A stretch of 30,912 nucleotides of DNA from a bacterium (lineage in GTDB: Bacteria; SZUA-182; DTGQ01), in assembly GCA_023512255.1 (NCBI GenBank), contig JAILZY010000041.1, positions 1 through 30,912 on the forward strand, given 5' to 3'. Positions 13,931 to 22,654 of the stretch are shown in pieces. The notes beneath the pieces were generated by a model. It saw nothing but the letters and a program-made list of their open reading frames with translations. It was not told the DNA's origin and did not search any database. A program made the position numbers and the translations under genes. Numbering within the stretch: the first letter of the stretch is position 1; every line of letters starts with the position of its first letter.

Positions 13931-15250
13931 CTACTTCACAAAAGTTACGTTCAGGTAATGGGTCGAGCAGGAAATGCAGGGATCATAAGCCCGAACAAGC
14001 ATCTCAAGATACAGTTCCATCTCTGCCTGACTCTTGTTAGCTTGCAGCATCTCCGGCACCAGCTTATCCATATCACCCTGAATATTAGCGTGGTTCTGGT
14101 TAGTCGGAATGATGCAATTGGCCGAGATGCAAATGCCCGTATCATCATATTCATAGTCATGGAAAAGGATACCCCTTGGGACATCCACAGCACCCACGCC
14201 CCGGCCAGCTTTTGGCTGAATGAGCGGAGGCTCCTCAGCCTCAAGGCCGCTATACAGCAGGCTATCGATAAGCTCAAGCCCGCAATAGGCAGAATGGACA
14301 GCCTCAATGAACTGAGCTACGGTGTTCATGTAGGGATTGTAGCAGGGGACAGAAAATCCAATCTCCTTGGCCACCTTCCGAGCCTGGGGGTGCAATTGCT
14401 GAAAATTGAGATTTATCCTGGCCAGGGCTCCAACCATATAAGAGTCCATCTGATGCCGGGTATATTTGGCCGTTGAGAGCGGGCTGACCCATTCATTAGT
14501 TACCGAGCGATAATCTTCGACCTCGATTAAGGTTTTTTGGCCATCAGGCATAAGGCATCCGATCTGACCGTCATAAAGACCATATTCTACTGTGTCCACC
14601 AGGCCTATATACTCTGTTTTTCGCTCAAATTGCGGAATTCGATCGGCCACTGATTGCAGGGTCTCGGCAGTTGCTTCTAGCTCGGGGAGGATATTTAAAA
14701 TGCTCTGCTTCAACTCGACAAGCTCAACCTCCGTAATCAGGGTAGAAAATCCTCCTGGCACAATCCTTACCGGATGCGTGGATCTGCCAGCTATGAGACT
14801 GGACCAGCGGCTTCCTAAACCTTTCATGGCCAGAGCCCGCTTGACTACTTCTGGATGGGACTCGGCTAAGGGCATAACTGACGGAACGCCCAGAAGGTCT
14901 GGGGCGACGAGAAAATAGACATGGAGGATATGAGAGTCGAAATTTTCTCCATGCTTTAGCAGCCGCCTAAGTTTTTCGGTCTGCTCTGAGACGCTGATGC
15001 CGAGTGCAGCCTCTGTAGCTTTGATCGAAGCCAATTGATGGCCAACCGAACAGATGCCGCAGATGCGGGAGGTAATCCGGGCGATCTCTGAAAAGTGTCG
15101 GCCACGGACCATGGATTCAAAGAAGCGGGGAGCTTCCGGCACCTGCCACTCGCATCGCTCAAGTTTGCCGTTAGTGGCATTGACGACAATGTTTCCATGT
15201 CCCTCGACTCGGGTAACATGTTGTAAATTAATATTGATTTTCTGTGCCAT
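13931..15250 (-). CDS. hydA: Group 3-type [NiFe] hydrogenase large (alpha) subunit, HydA-like
   Basis: A 439-aa catalytic subunit carrying the NiFe(CN)2CO centre. The first nickel-binding motif is RICGICSVGH (C64, C67, H71) and the second is DPCISCSTH (C425, C428, H431). The eight residues after H431 (YLNVTFVK) are the expected cleavable tail. Length and order match the alpha subunit of cytoplasmic NAD(P)-linked hydrogenases (group 3b, sulfhydrogenase type), which interconvert H2 and NADPH and may reduce sulfur compounds. GGAGGAA, formed by the last codons of the delta gene, precedes the ATG. A five-base spacer separates it from that gene, so they are co-translated. Symbol by analogy with Pyrococcus hydA. 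Confidence 0.95.
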   Translation of the reverse strand: MAQKININLQHVTRVEGHGNIVVNATNGKLERCEWQVPEAPRFFESMVRGRHFSEIARITSRICGICSVGHQLASIKATEAALGISVSEQTEKLRRLLKHGENFDSHILHVYFLVAPDLLGVPSVMPLAESHPEVVKRALAMKGLGSRWSSLIAGRSTHPVRIVPGGFSTLITEVELVELKQSILNILPELEATAETLQSVADRIPQFERKTEYIGLVDTVEYGLYDGQIGCLMPDGQKTLIEVEDYRSVTNEWVSPLSTAKYTRHQMDSYMVGALARINLNFQQLHPQARKVAKEIGFSVPCYNPYMNTVAQFIEAVHSAYCGLELIDSLLYSGLEAEEPPLIQPKAGRGVGAVDVPRGILFHDYEYDDTGICISANCIIPTNQNHANIQGDMDKLVPEMLQANKSQAEMELYLEMLVRAYDPCISCSTHYLNVTFVK

Positions 15251-15255
15251 AAAAA

Positions 15256-16002
15256 CTATTCCTCCACCAGATTGGCAGTAAACATCCGTGCCTTGGCCAT
15301 AGCGTAGGCGGGCTGCATACCTGTTTTGATCAACAGCTCAACGAGAGAGTCGAGATTGGGATTATCTACAAAGCCTCGGCAGGCCTCACAGGGGATGCCA
15401 TTGCTTGGACACAGAGCGCCGCAGCCTGCTCTGGCCACTACCCCAAGGCAGGTATCCTGAAGCTCATAGCGGCAGATATTTTCCTTCTTTTTACACTCCA
15501 TGCAGACTGGATAGTTCGGTATGGTCGGCGCCTTGCCATGAAGCAGGTCTGAGACCAGTCGAACAAATTCCTGCCGGTTGACCGGACAGCCCGGAATAGC
15601 CAGATCGACCGGAATGGCCGCTGAAATAGGCAGGGCTTTCTGGGTTTCAAGGTGAGGCATGGTGGCATCTGCACCGTAAACCTCCACTTTGTATTTATAA
15701 TCGGGCTTGTGATTCTTTAAGGCATTGATTCCACCCGTGGCCGCACAGGAGCCATAAGCAACTACCAGATTGGCCCGCTGACGGATTTTCTGAAGGCGCT
15801 CTCGGTCCTTCTCCCTCGAAAAGCTACCCTCAATAAAGGCAATGTCCAGGGGCTCAGAGCAGGTTTCCTTCATGATCTCTCGAAATTCCACCACCTCCAC
15901 CACCTGAAGCAGCTTTAACAAATCCTGATCGAAATTGGCAATTTCCACCTGGCACCCTTCACAACTGGTGAAGTCAAAAAAGGCGACCTTTGGTATCTTC
16001 AT
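15256..16002 (-). CDS. hydD: [NiFe] hydrogenase small (delta) subunit, HydD-like
   Basis: A 248-aa small subunit relaying electrons from the NiFe site. The N-terminal CEGCQ (C14, C17) begins the proximal [4Fe-4S] site, with AYGSCAATGG and PGCPVN completing it. The C-terminal half adds cysteines in CMECKKKENICR, CLGVVARAGCGALCP and CEACRG for two more clusters, as in the delta subunit of group 3 enzymes. There is no Tat signal, so the enzyme is cytoplasmic. The start ATG directly follows the TAA of the gamma gene, and its ribosome site GGAGG lies in the last codons of that gene, indicating translational coupling. Confidence 0.94.
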   Translation of the reverse strand: MKIPKVAFFDFTSCEGCQVEIANFDQDLLKLLQVVEVVEFREIMKETCSEPLDIAFIEGSFSREKDRERLQKIRQRANLVVAYGSCAATGGINALKNHKPDYKYKVEVYGADATMPHLETQKALPISAAIPVDLAIPGCPVNRQEFVRLVSDLLHGKAPTIPNYPVCMECKKKENICRYELQDTCLGVVARAGCGALCPSNGIPCEACRGFVDNPNLDSLVELLIKTGMQPAYAMAKARMFTANLVEE

Positions 16003-16893
16003 TTAGAACGCCTCCTCAAGATTTTTAATCCTGGCATAGTTGAAAACCGGGCCATCGGTGCAGACATAAAGACCATTGATCTGGCAATGGCCACATTTTC
16101 CCACCCCGCATTTCATCCTCCGCTCTAGATCTACATAGATATGGGCATCAGGGATACCCAGCTTTTTCAGCTCCTTGATAACAAATTTATACATAATTGG
16201 CGGACCACAGATAATTACCCGGCATCCCTTGCTAATACTGGTCTTAGCAAATAGGGTGGTGATAACCCCTACATTTCCCTTCCACTCAGGGCTCCCCTGA
16301 TCCACAGTCTCGTGGTATTCGATCCAGTCGATCTCCTCTCTCCACCGAGCCAGATCGTTCGGGAAAAGCTGGTCTTTCGGTGTGCGGGCGCCGAAAAAAA
16401 GCGTAAAGTGACCAAACTCTTCTCGCCGATCCTCAATATACTCAATCATGCTCCTGGTCGGGCATAAACCAATCCCACCGGCCACAATCAGTACATCATG
16501 TCCCTTGAATTCATCCACAGGAAAGCCTTTCCCCAGCGGGCCGCGAATGTACATAGTATCCCCTATCTCCAGATTCCATAGAGCAGTGGATACCCGACCG
16601 GCTTTTCTAATCAGTAGGTCAAAATACCCTTCCCTGGTAGGTGAAGAGGCAATCCCAAGCGGTATCTCGCCATAGCCGAACAGTGAGGCTTCGACAATCT
16701 GGCCGGGTTGATGCCCCATCGAGGAGCCATCCGAGAAGGCGAGCCGAAAGTATTTTTCCGTCCTGCCCATAGGCTGAGCCTGAAGAACCCTGGCTGGCTT
16801 GGGCAAAAATATATTTTCCTCTTCCCGCTCAGCCCCTTCGGTAGTGATTAATTTCTCTTCCCGATCATCAGCATAAGAATAAGGATGATTCAT
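16003..16893 (-). CDS. hydG: Hydrogenase gamma subunit: FAD/NAD(P)-binding, FNR-like
   Basis: A 296-aa ferredoxin-NADP reductase-type protein. The flavin-binding beta barrel is residues about 25-115 (YFRLAFSDG, IASSPTREGYFDLLIRK). The nucleotide-binding domain starts at GPLGKGFP and DVLIVAGGIGLCPTRSMI. A C-terminal [2Fe-2S] motif has C262, C267, C270 and C278 (CGVGKCGHC...C). It exchanges electrons between NAD(P)H and the Fe-S chain. The frame is open to 16971, but that would overlap the beta gene by about 75 bp. The ATG at 16893 lies 1 nt past the beta stop, with GGAGG about 6 nt upstream, and is preferred. Symbol by analogy with Pyrococcus hydG, not the HydG maturase of [FeFe] enzymes. Confidence 0.93.
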   Translation of the reverse strand: MNHPYSYADDREEKLITTEGAEREEENIFLPKPARVLQAQPMGRTEKYFRLAFSDGSSMGHQPGQIVEASLFGYGEIPLGIASSPTREGYFDLLIRKAGRVSTALWNLEIGDTMYIRGPLGKGFPVDEFKGHDVLIVAGGIGLCPTRSMIEYIEDRREEFGHFTLFFGARTPKDQLFPNDLARWREEIDWIEYHETVDQGSPEWKGNVGVITTLFAKTSISKGCRVIICGPPIMYKFVIKELKKLGIPDAHIYVDLERRMKCGVGKCGHCQINGLYVCTDGPVFNYARIKNLEEAF

Positions 16894-16894
16894 A

Positions 16895-17920
16895 CTATCC
16901 CTCCATAATTTTATTGAGCACAGGTACCGGATTGGCCAGATCTGCCGGGCAAGCTGAAGCGCAGCGACCACATCCTACACAGGCAGGTCCCCCCAATTTC
17001 GAATTCAGATAAACGGCCTTACGCATGATTCGATGTCGATAACGGGATGAGCGATCCTGCCGGAAATTCTCTGTGCCTCCCTGGACGGTAACCTTGGCGA
17101 AATCCTCGGTCAGACAGCCATCCCAGGTACGAAAACGGATACCTGATTCCTGATCGAGATTCCACATATCCTGGACATCAAAACAGTAGCAGGTTGGACA
17201 GACCAAATTACAGGCACCGCAAGAGAAGCAGCGGCTAGCCATCTCTTCCCAGATCGGATGATAAAAGGAAAGAGCTACCTTTTCAGACACCTCCTCCGGT
17301 AGGTTAAACAGCTTCTGAGAGCAGCGATCGGATTGCCCATAGAGGATTTTCCTTCTCTTCTGCGCCTGATCAGGCGTAACCTGGGTAAAATGGCCATAGG
17401 CAAGCAAAGCTTCCCCTTTGTCTGTGGCTACCTCAACCACAAATCCCTCTTCCCCGATATCGGTCAGGAACAGATCATATCCCTTAGTAACAATGCTGGC
17501 TCCCATACTTTCAAAAAAGGCGGTTTTAAAAACCTGATGTACATTGATTCCAACGATGGTGGCTGCCTGACGGTTAGCCAGGTAATTCCAGTCCTTTTTC
17601 CCATCGCTAAAGAGATAATCCAGCATGGAAATGGCCTTGATGTCATAGGGATGAACGCCAAAAATGATCCTTGGCTTTGGCTCTATGCATCCTGTAAAGC
17701 CCTCGGGAGAGAACCTGATTAGGTCCTGTTGCGGCTGAAAAAAATACTTTTTAGGAGGCAGAATCGTGGTATCATAATCTAGCCGCAATTCAGCAGGGCT
17801 TTCAAGCTTGTCAAATACAAACCGATTTTTTTTGGCTTTAGGACCCACGACTTCCTGCCAAGCGATTAGACGGCTAACAAATGGCTCAAGTTCCTCTTTT
17901 TGAAGAAAAAGTAGTCGCAT
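16895..17920 (-). CDS. hydB: Hydrogenase beta subunit: 4Fe-4S electron-transfer protein, HydB-like
   Basis: A 341-aa protein of the sulfhydrogenase beta / anaerobic sulfite reductase A family. The N-terminal two-thirds has the usual featureless fold, with the recognisable block PRIIFGVHPYDIKAI near residue 83. The C-terminus holds two 4Fe-4S motifs: CFSCGACNLVCP from residue 231 and CVGCGRCASACP from residue 314. It passes electrons between the gamma flavoprotein and the hydrogenase dimer. It is the first gene of the operon, and AAGGG precedes the ATG. The order beta-gamma-delta-alpha equals hydBGDA of Pyrococcus. It might contribute to sulfur reduction, which cannot be decided from sequence. 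Confidence 0.93.
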   Translation of the reverse strand: MRLLFLQKEELEPFVSRLIAWQEVVGPKAKKNRFVFDKLESPAELRLDYDTTILPPKKYFFQPQQDLIRFSPEGFTGCIEPKPRIIFGVHPYDIKAISMLDYLFSDGKKDWNYLANRQAATIVGINVHQVFKTAFFESMGASIVTKGYDLFLTDIGEEGFVVEVATDKGEALLAYGHFTQVTPDQAQKRRKILYGQSDRCSQKLFNLPEEVSEKVALSFYHPIWEEMASRCFSCGACNLVCPTCYCFDVQDMWNLDQESGIRFRTWDGCLTEDFAKVTVQGGTENFRQDRSSRYRHRIMRKAVYLNSKLGGPACVGCGRCASACPADLANPVPVLNKIMEG

Positions 17921-18446
17921 ATTTCCCTTATCTCCCTTAAGAAAATGTGTGAGCGGTGATGATAGGCTCTGACTTGGGCATTTTTACTTCTCATACCCCT
18001 GTGTTGATGAATATTAAGATTATTCACAAGATTAATCCCCTCCTCCTTCTGATGATGCCCTCGACTCGCTTCTCTTTTTATCTCTTCATCTAGCGCTGCC
18101 GCTTCAGCAGTGGCCATCTAGTTTTATATATCGCTCTGCCTGAATAATCCTTGCCCTGAGCAGCGGAATGGATAATCCGCTTATCCATACACCGGGTGTG
18201 AAGAGGGGATTTTTCTTTGGTATTCTCAACATCAAGAGGGATTGATACATTTTGTTAATTTGAAGAAGCGATCAAGGGCGGTCGATAGATAATTTTAGGG
18301 GGAAATCAATCGCCCTTGCCCTTGGCACATCAATTTATCAATTTTTGCCCTTCTAAAAAAACTTGTCTACTAATCTAGATCAAACTGCTCTAAATGTCAA
18401 CATAAAATATGTAAAAAATACATAAAATTAACTCTATATTTGAGTA
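17921..18446. other. Intergenic region upstream of the hydrogenase operon
   Basis: No gene of its own is seen. It should hold the hydrogenase operon promoter on the minus strand. An AAGGGCG/CGCCCTT pairing (about 18274-18322) and an AT-rich stretch (18350-18446) are the only notable features. I could not identify a -24/-12 or -35/-10 pair with confidence. Confidence 0.4.
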
Positions 18447-18579
18447 TATAAAGGGGAAAACCCTTTTGAAAAAGGGTTTTCCCCTTTATACCCTTTTCCT
18501 AAAACTTTAATAGCTATGTTATTAAAGTTTTAGGAGGATGGTTTGGAAGGAACCCTTTTTCAAAAGGGTTCCTTCCAAA
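18447..18579. repeat. Three consecutive long palindromes
   Basis: 18447-18490 is a 21-bp stem around a 2-nt centre (TATAAAGGGGAAAACCCTTTT arm). 18498-18534 is a 15-bp stem (CCTAAAACTTTAATA) with a 7-nt loop. 18542-18579 is an 18-bp stem built around GGAAGGAACCCTTTT with a 2-nt centre. The core of the third, AACCCTTTTTCAAAAGGGTT, is the exact reverse complement of the core of the first, so the outer two can also pair with each other. They lie between the divergent hydrogenase operon and the 18657 gene. Confidence 0.85.
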
Positions 18580-18656
18580 AACAAAAGAAGAGATTTGCTT
18601 ATAAGTTAAAAATAGCCTATAATATTACTGAACACTTGAGCTAAGGTAGCCGATGT

Positions 18657-18941
18657 ATGCGTCCATATGATGATTTTGGCAACAGCTCTCATTTTCACCA
18701 AAAAGGTGAGGAGAACCTAGCTAAGAGGGTTATCCCCTTTGAGAGAAAGGAGAAAAAGGCCTCCCCATCCAAGCCGAATCAGGCCTTAGAGGCTAAAATC
18801 ATAGCTTTTCCAATCCGCTCCGCAAAGAATAACCAAAATCGTTTATCCCCTCTTTTTCGGCTAAGAACGCTTAGGTCAAGCAAACTGATTGGGCTAATTA
18901 TTCTCATCCTGATCCTGGCCCTATTGACAATGGTGTGGTAA
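18657..18941 (+). CDS. Small tail-anchored hypothetical protein
   Basis: A 94-aa protein I do not recognise. Residues 1-75 are polar and strongly basic, with two similar short phrases, KRVIPFER (23-30) and KIIAFPIR (47-54). Residues 76-93 (KLIGLIILILILALLTMVW) form one membrane helix at the very C-terminus, so the soluble part would face the cytoplasm. An AAGG lies about 11 nt before the ATG, weak support. It ends 72 bp before the P-type ATPase on the same strand, so co-transcription and a role as an ATPase accessory are possible but not shown. Confidence 0.55.
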   Translation: MRPYDDFGNSSHFHQKGEENLAKRVIPFERKEKKASPSKPNQALEAKIIAFPIRSAKNNQNRLSPLFRLRTLRSSKLIGLIILILILALLTMVW

Positions 18942-19013
18942 AAATTCTTTCATTACATCATTGCCGCGTCAGTCTCATCCCAAATTTCGCCCAAAGGGGG
19001 CGATAATTTAATT

Positions 19014-21602
19014 ATGAACCAAGCCAGCATGAAAAAATCAGCCGCTCAGAATCAGCTAAATCATTTTCAGGGGTTATCGGATCAGGAGGCATCCGAGAGG
19101 CTCCGAGTCGAAGGGTACAATGAGCTTCCCACCCGAGGAAGTCGTACGCTATCCTCGATTAGCCTGGAGATCATAAGAGAGCCTATGTTTCTGCTACTAG
19201 TCAGCAGCGGGTTGATCTATCTGATGCTAGGAGATGCTGGTGAGGCCTCGATGCTTCTTGGATTTGTGGTCGTCATCATGGCGACCACGATTTTCCAAGA
19301 GCGAAAGACGGAGCGGGCCCTTGAGGCTCTGCGGAAGATGTCTGCCCCAAGAGCCCTAGTCATTCGTGGGGGGAAGAAAAAGCGTATCTCTGGTAGAGAG
19401 GTTGTTCGGGGTGATATTCTGCTTTTGTCCGAAGGGGATCGGGTGCCGGCGGATGGAGTGCTTCTTTCGGCCAATGAGCTTGCTGTAGATGAGTCGCTGT
19501 TGACCGGAGAATCAGTGCCGGTAAGAAAAGCGGCTAGGGCAGAGGCGGAGCCGGAGCCGAAGATGCAAGGCCCGGGTGGTGATGATTTGCCCTTTGTCTA
19601 TGCGGGAACCCTGGTTGTGCAGGGGCAGGGGGTGGCTGAAGTCCAGCTGGTCGGCGAGCAGACGGAAATGGGCAGGATCGGCAAGTGTCTGGAGCAGCTT
19701 GATCCGGGAAAAACCTGGCTGCAAAAGCAAACCAAGGGGCTAGTCAGGGATCTAGCTTGTTTGGGAATCATCATTTGTGCTCTAGTGGTGATCATCTTTG
19801 GTTTGACCAGGGAGGGATGGCTTAATGGGATTCTAGCCGGGCTGACTCTAGCTATGGCTATTTTACCTGAGGAGATCCCAGTTATTTTGACTGTTTTTCT
19901 AGCTCTTGGAGCCTGGAGGATTTCAAAGCAGCATGTTTTAACTCGCCGGGTTTCGGCCATCGAGAGCCTCGGCTCAGCTACGGTGCTATGCGTAGACAAA
20001 ACCGGCACCCTTACTCAGAATATAATGAAAGTCAAAACCTTGTATGCGGATCAAGAATTTTATCCCATCTCTTTCCATGACCCCAGAGATTCACTGCCGG
20101 AAAAATTTCATACCCTCATCGAATACAGTGTCTTGGCCAGTGAGATCAAACCCTTCGACCCTATGGAAAAAGCCTTGCATCAGCTCAGGGCGTATTATCT
20201 GAGCGGTACAGAGCATATCCATCCAAATTGGATATTGGCTCATGAGTATCCTTTGTCTGCGGAGCTTTTGGCCATGTCTCATGTCTGGAAATCTACTGAC
20301 TCAAGCCGCTATGTGATCGCGGCCAAGGGAGCCCTGGAGGCTATCTCAAGCCTATGTCATCTCAGCCAAGAAGAAAATCAAAGGCTTACCGAGCAGGCCG
20401 AATTTATGGCCAATGAGGGACTTCGGGTCGTGGCTGTAGCCAGAGCCATATTTGACAGCAAAAGGATGCCAGAGAGTCAACATGATTTTGATTTTCAATT
20501 CTTGGGGATGATCGGCCTGGCTGATCCACCAAGGCCAGCCGCGGCCGCGGCTATCAAGGACTGCCACCAAGCTGGTATCCGGGTGGTGATGATCACTGGC
20601 GACTATCCAGCCACAGCCAGGGCCATAGCCCGACAGATCGGTCTGACCGAGTCGGATCAGTGTCTCACCGGACCTGAGCTTTCGGCCATGAGTGAGCAGG
20701 AGTCAAGGGAAAGGGTGACGCAGGTTGATATCTTTGCCCGCATGGTGCCTGAGCAGAAGGTGCGTCTGGTTCAGGCGCTCAAAGCTAGCGGCCAGATTGT
20801 AGCCATGACCGGCGATGGAGTCAATGACGCACCAGCCCTCAAGGCGGCTGATATCGGTGTGGCTATGGGCGGGCGAGGAACGGATGTGGCCAGAGAGGTG
20901 GCTTCGCTGGTCATTCTAGATGATGACTTTTCGTCAATCGTTCAGGCTGTGCGGCTGGGGCGCCGGATCCTGGACAACATCAAAAAGGCTATCGCCTATA
21001 CCCTAGCCATTCACATCCCGATTATCGGCCTATCACTGCTTCCTTTGCTAGTTGGCTGGCCCCTGATTTTCTCACCCGTTCATATTGTTTTTCTTGAGCT
21101 GATCATTGATCCGGCCTGCTCAGTGGCCTTTGAAGCCGAGCCAGAAGAGGAGGATGTGATGAGACGGCCTCCGCGGAATCCCAAAGAGCCTCTGTTTGGC
21201 CGCAAGCTCATGCTGCTCAGTATTTTTCAAGGGATATTGGCCCTTGGGTTGCTGGCAGCAATTTATGGCCGAGCCATCTTTCTCGGCCAGAGCGTCGAGC
21301 GGGCTCGCACATTGACCTTTACTACCCTAATTTTGATCAATCTGGCCCTGATACTGACTAACCGCTCCTGGGGTGGCTCGCTCATCGAATCCTGTTGCCG
21401 AAAAAATAAAGCCCTGTGGATAATCTTAGTTTCTGCTCCTCTTCTACTCGGCCTGGTCCTTTGGATTCCCTGGATGAGACAGCTGTTTCGGTTCTCCCCC
21501 TTGGGCTTGCCGGACCTGCTTCGATGTCTTGGTGGTGGTCTGTGCAGTCTTATCCTGCTAGAAGGGTTAAAACTGCTATTTTTGCCGCTGAGCTCAAGCT
21601 GA
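19014..21602 (+). CDS. P-type cation-transporting ATPase (P2-like)
   Basis: An 862-aa membrane pump. An N-terminal cation-ATPase region (GLSDQEASERLRVEGYNELP, about 20-40) precedes the first membrane pair. The actuator domain has TGES at 164-167. Membrane helix 4 has PEEIP at 285-289 in place of the PEGLP of Ca2+ pumps. The phosphorylation site is D328 in DKTGTLTQ, and the hinge is GDGVNDAPALKAADIGVAMG from 600. Six membrane helices follow, and the one equivalent to TM6 reads ELIIDPACSVAFEAEPEE. Overall layout is that of P2A/P2-type Ca2+/Na+ pumps, but the altered TM4 and TM6 motifs leave the ion undefined. It lacks CPC and heavy-metal N-terminal domains, arguing against copper or zinc. A GGGGG site lies 13 nt before the ATG. 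Confidence 0.92.
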   Translation: MNQASMKKSAAQNQLNHFQGLSDQEASERLRVEGYNELPTRGSRTLSSISLEIIREPMFLLLVSSGLIYLMLGDAGEASMLLGFVVVIMATTIFQERKTERALEALRKMSAPRALVIRGGKKKRISGREVVRGDILLLSEGDRVPADGVLLSANELAVDESLLTGESVPVRKAARAEAEPEPKMQGPGGDDLPFVYAGTLVVQGQGVAEVQLVGEQTEMGRIGKCLEQLDPGKTWLQKQTKGLVRDLACLGIIICALVVIIFGLTREGWLNGILAGLTLAMAILPEEIPVILTVFLALGAWRISKQHVLTRRVSAIESLGSATVLCVDKTGTLTQNIMKVKTLYADQEFYPISFHDPRDSLPEKFHTLIEYSVLASEIKPFDPMEKALHQLRAYYLSGTEHIHPNWILAHEYPLSAELLAMSHVWKSTDSSRYVIAAKGALEAISSLCHLSQEENQRLTEQAEFMANEGLRVVAVARAIFDSKRMPESQHDFDFQFLGMIGLADPPRPAAAAAIKDCHQAGIRVVMITGDYPATARAIARQIGLTESDQCLTGPELSAMSEQESRERVTQVDIFARMVPEQKVRLVQALKASGQIVAMTGDGVNDAPALKAADIGVAMGGRGTDVAREVASLVILDDDFSSIVQAVRLGRRILDNIKKAIAYTLAIHIPIIGLSLLPLLVGWPLIFSPVHIVFLELIIDPACSVAFEAEPEEEDVMRRPPRNPKEPLFGRKLMLLSIFQGILALGLLAAIYGRAIFLGQSVERARTLTFTTLILINLALILTNRSWGGSLIESCCRKNKALWIILVSAPLLLGLVLWIPWMRQLFRFSPLGLPDLLRCLGGGLCSLILLEGLKLLFLPLSSS

Positions 21603-21662
21603 TCTCAAAGCATGGAGTCATTATCAATCTCATTTTAATCTCATTTTCAGGCAGACCACTGA

Positions 21663-21780
21663 GTGCTTCTTTCACTAAATGCGTAACAAAAGTGCGCAGC
21701 GGATCAATTACACAATCAATTGTAGGTGCAGACCTTGTGTCCGCCCCCCAGCTTGCGCACTTTGTTAGCGAAAAGACCAC
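21663..21780 (+). mobile_element. Miniature inverted-repeat element, family 2, copy 3
   Basis: A 118-bp element from GTGCTTCTTTCACTAAATGCG to TTAGCGAAAAGACCAC with a perfect TGA/TGA flank (21660-21662 and 21781-21783). It matches copy 4 directly and copy 1 in reverse along its whole length. The left end has diverged more than the right. It sits between the convergent ATPase and Slp genes. Confidence 0.82.
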
Positions 21781-21809
21781 TGAGAGGCCGATTAGATAAG
21801 GATGTGGAT

Positions 21810-22358
21810 TTAGAAAGGATATGGATATGGGTATAGATACTGGTGTCTAATCTGCTCATTTTCCCAAAGATAAATCTCTCTGGCCACAAGGGATGGATAG
21901 GCATAAGTTCCTCCTATGGCCATTTCCTGAACTAGACTGCGGCGGCCAGCCTGAAGCAGTCTCCGGCCCTCCACAATGCCTGCTACGGTGATCTTTGTCC
22001 CATTTTGAAAAAGCCAAGGATCGAGGAAGTCCCCTTCAGCTTCATACAAAACCAGAAACCGGCCACCTGAAGGCTTGGTTTCATCTGGCTCATCAGACCG
22101 CCCCAGCGGCCTTTGCAATACTTCGATCAAAGCTACCTCTCCAAAATTCTGAACATTGATGATCTCCCCACCCCAGATGACCAAGGCTCCTTGATATCGT
22201 TCAGGATTTTTTGCTATCCACTGAAAGGGAATATCATTGACTGCCATATCTCTGGCCTCCTTACTGACGGTATGAGCACAGCTCATGATTATGATACTCA
22301 ATCCAGCAGCCAGAGCAAAAAGAGGAGCCTGCAGAAATAACCTTGTCTTTATTAACAA
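21810..22358 (-). CDS. Slp-family outer-membrane lipoprotein
   Basis: A 182-aa lipoprotein resembling Slp (starvation-inducible outer-membrane lipoprotein). A signal peptide with a lipobox-like IIMSC places the lipidated Cys at residue 27. The mature part has family phrases such as YQGALVIWGGEIINVQNF (about 55-72), IEVLQRPLGRSDEPDE, GRFLVLYEAEGDFLDP and KITVAGIVEG, and ends in the aromatic PYPYPF. It starts with TTG, firmly set by AAGGAGG 7 nt upstream. The function of Slp proteins is poorly known; E. coli Slp is linked to stationary phase and acid stress. It supports an outer membrane in this organism. It is convergent with the ATPase gene across a miniature element. Confidence 0.85.
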   Translation of the reverse strand: MLIKTRLFLQAPLFALAAGLSIIIMSCAHTVSKEARDMAVNDIPFQWIAKNPERYQGALVIWGGEIINVQNFGEVALIEVLQRPLGRSDEPDETKPSGGRFLVLYEAEGDFLDPWLFQNGTKITVAGIVEGRRLLQAGRRSLVQEMAIGGTYAYPSLVAREIYLWENEQIRHQYLYPYPYPF

Positions 22359-22654
22359 AAGAGCCCTCCTTAAAAAATTTCAATTTATCTTAGCTGAAGT
22401 TAGGGGCTGCTGCCCTTCAGGTTCTTACAGCCCTACTGATCGGTTTTGAGGTGGGAAAGTTACTATCATTCAAAGTTACTATCATTCACTCACTGATATG
22501 GTCATCACAATGTGTCATTGATATAGTAACAATTTGAGTTCCCGATCAATCTGCTCGTTCCGATCAAGATCAATATGTTCCTCTTTCTTGTCATGCTTAT
22601 CTCCTAACAAAAACCGATTGATATCAGGGCAGAAAATGAATCGGGAGAAATATC

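Noticed and set aside
13880-14476. Long plus-strand ORF (198 aa) opposite the hydrogenase large subunit
   Set aside because: It is antisense to a gene with intact nickel-binding motifs and has no ribosome site or recognisable domain.
16894-16971. 26-residue N-terminal extension of the hydrogenase gamma subunit
   Set aside because: It would overlap the beta gene; the ATG at 16893 with GGAGG upstream fits the operon better.
21416-21799. Plus-strand 127-aa ORF
   Set aside because: It overlaps the ATPase 3' end in another frame and then runs through miniature element copy 3.
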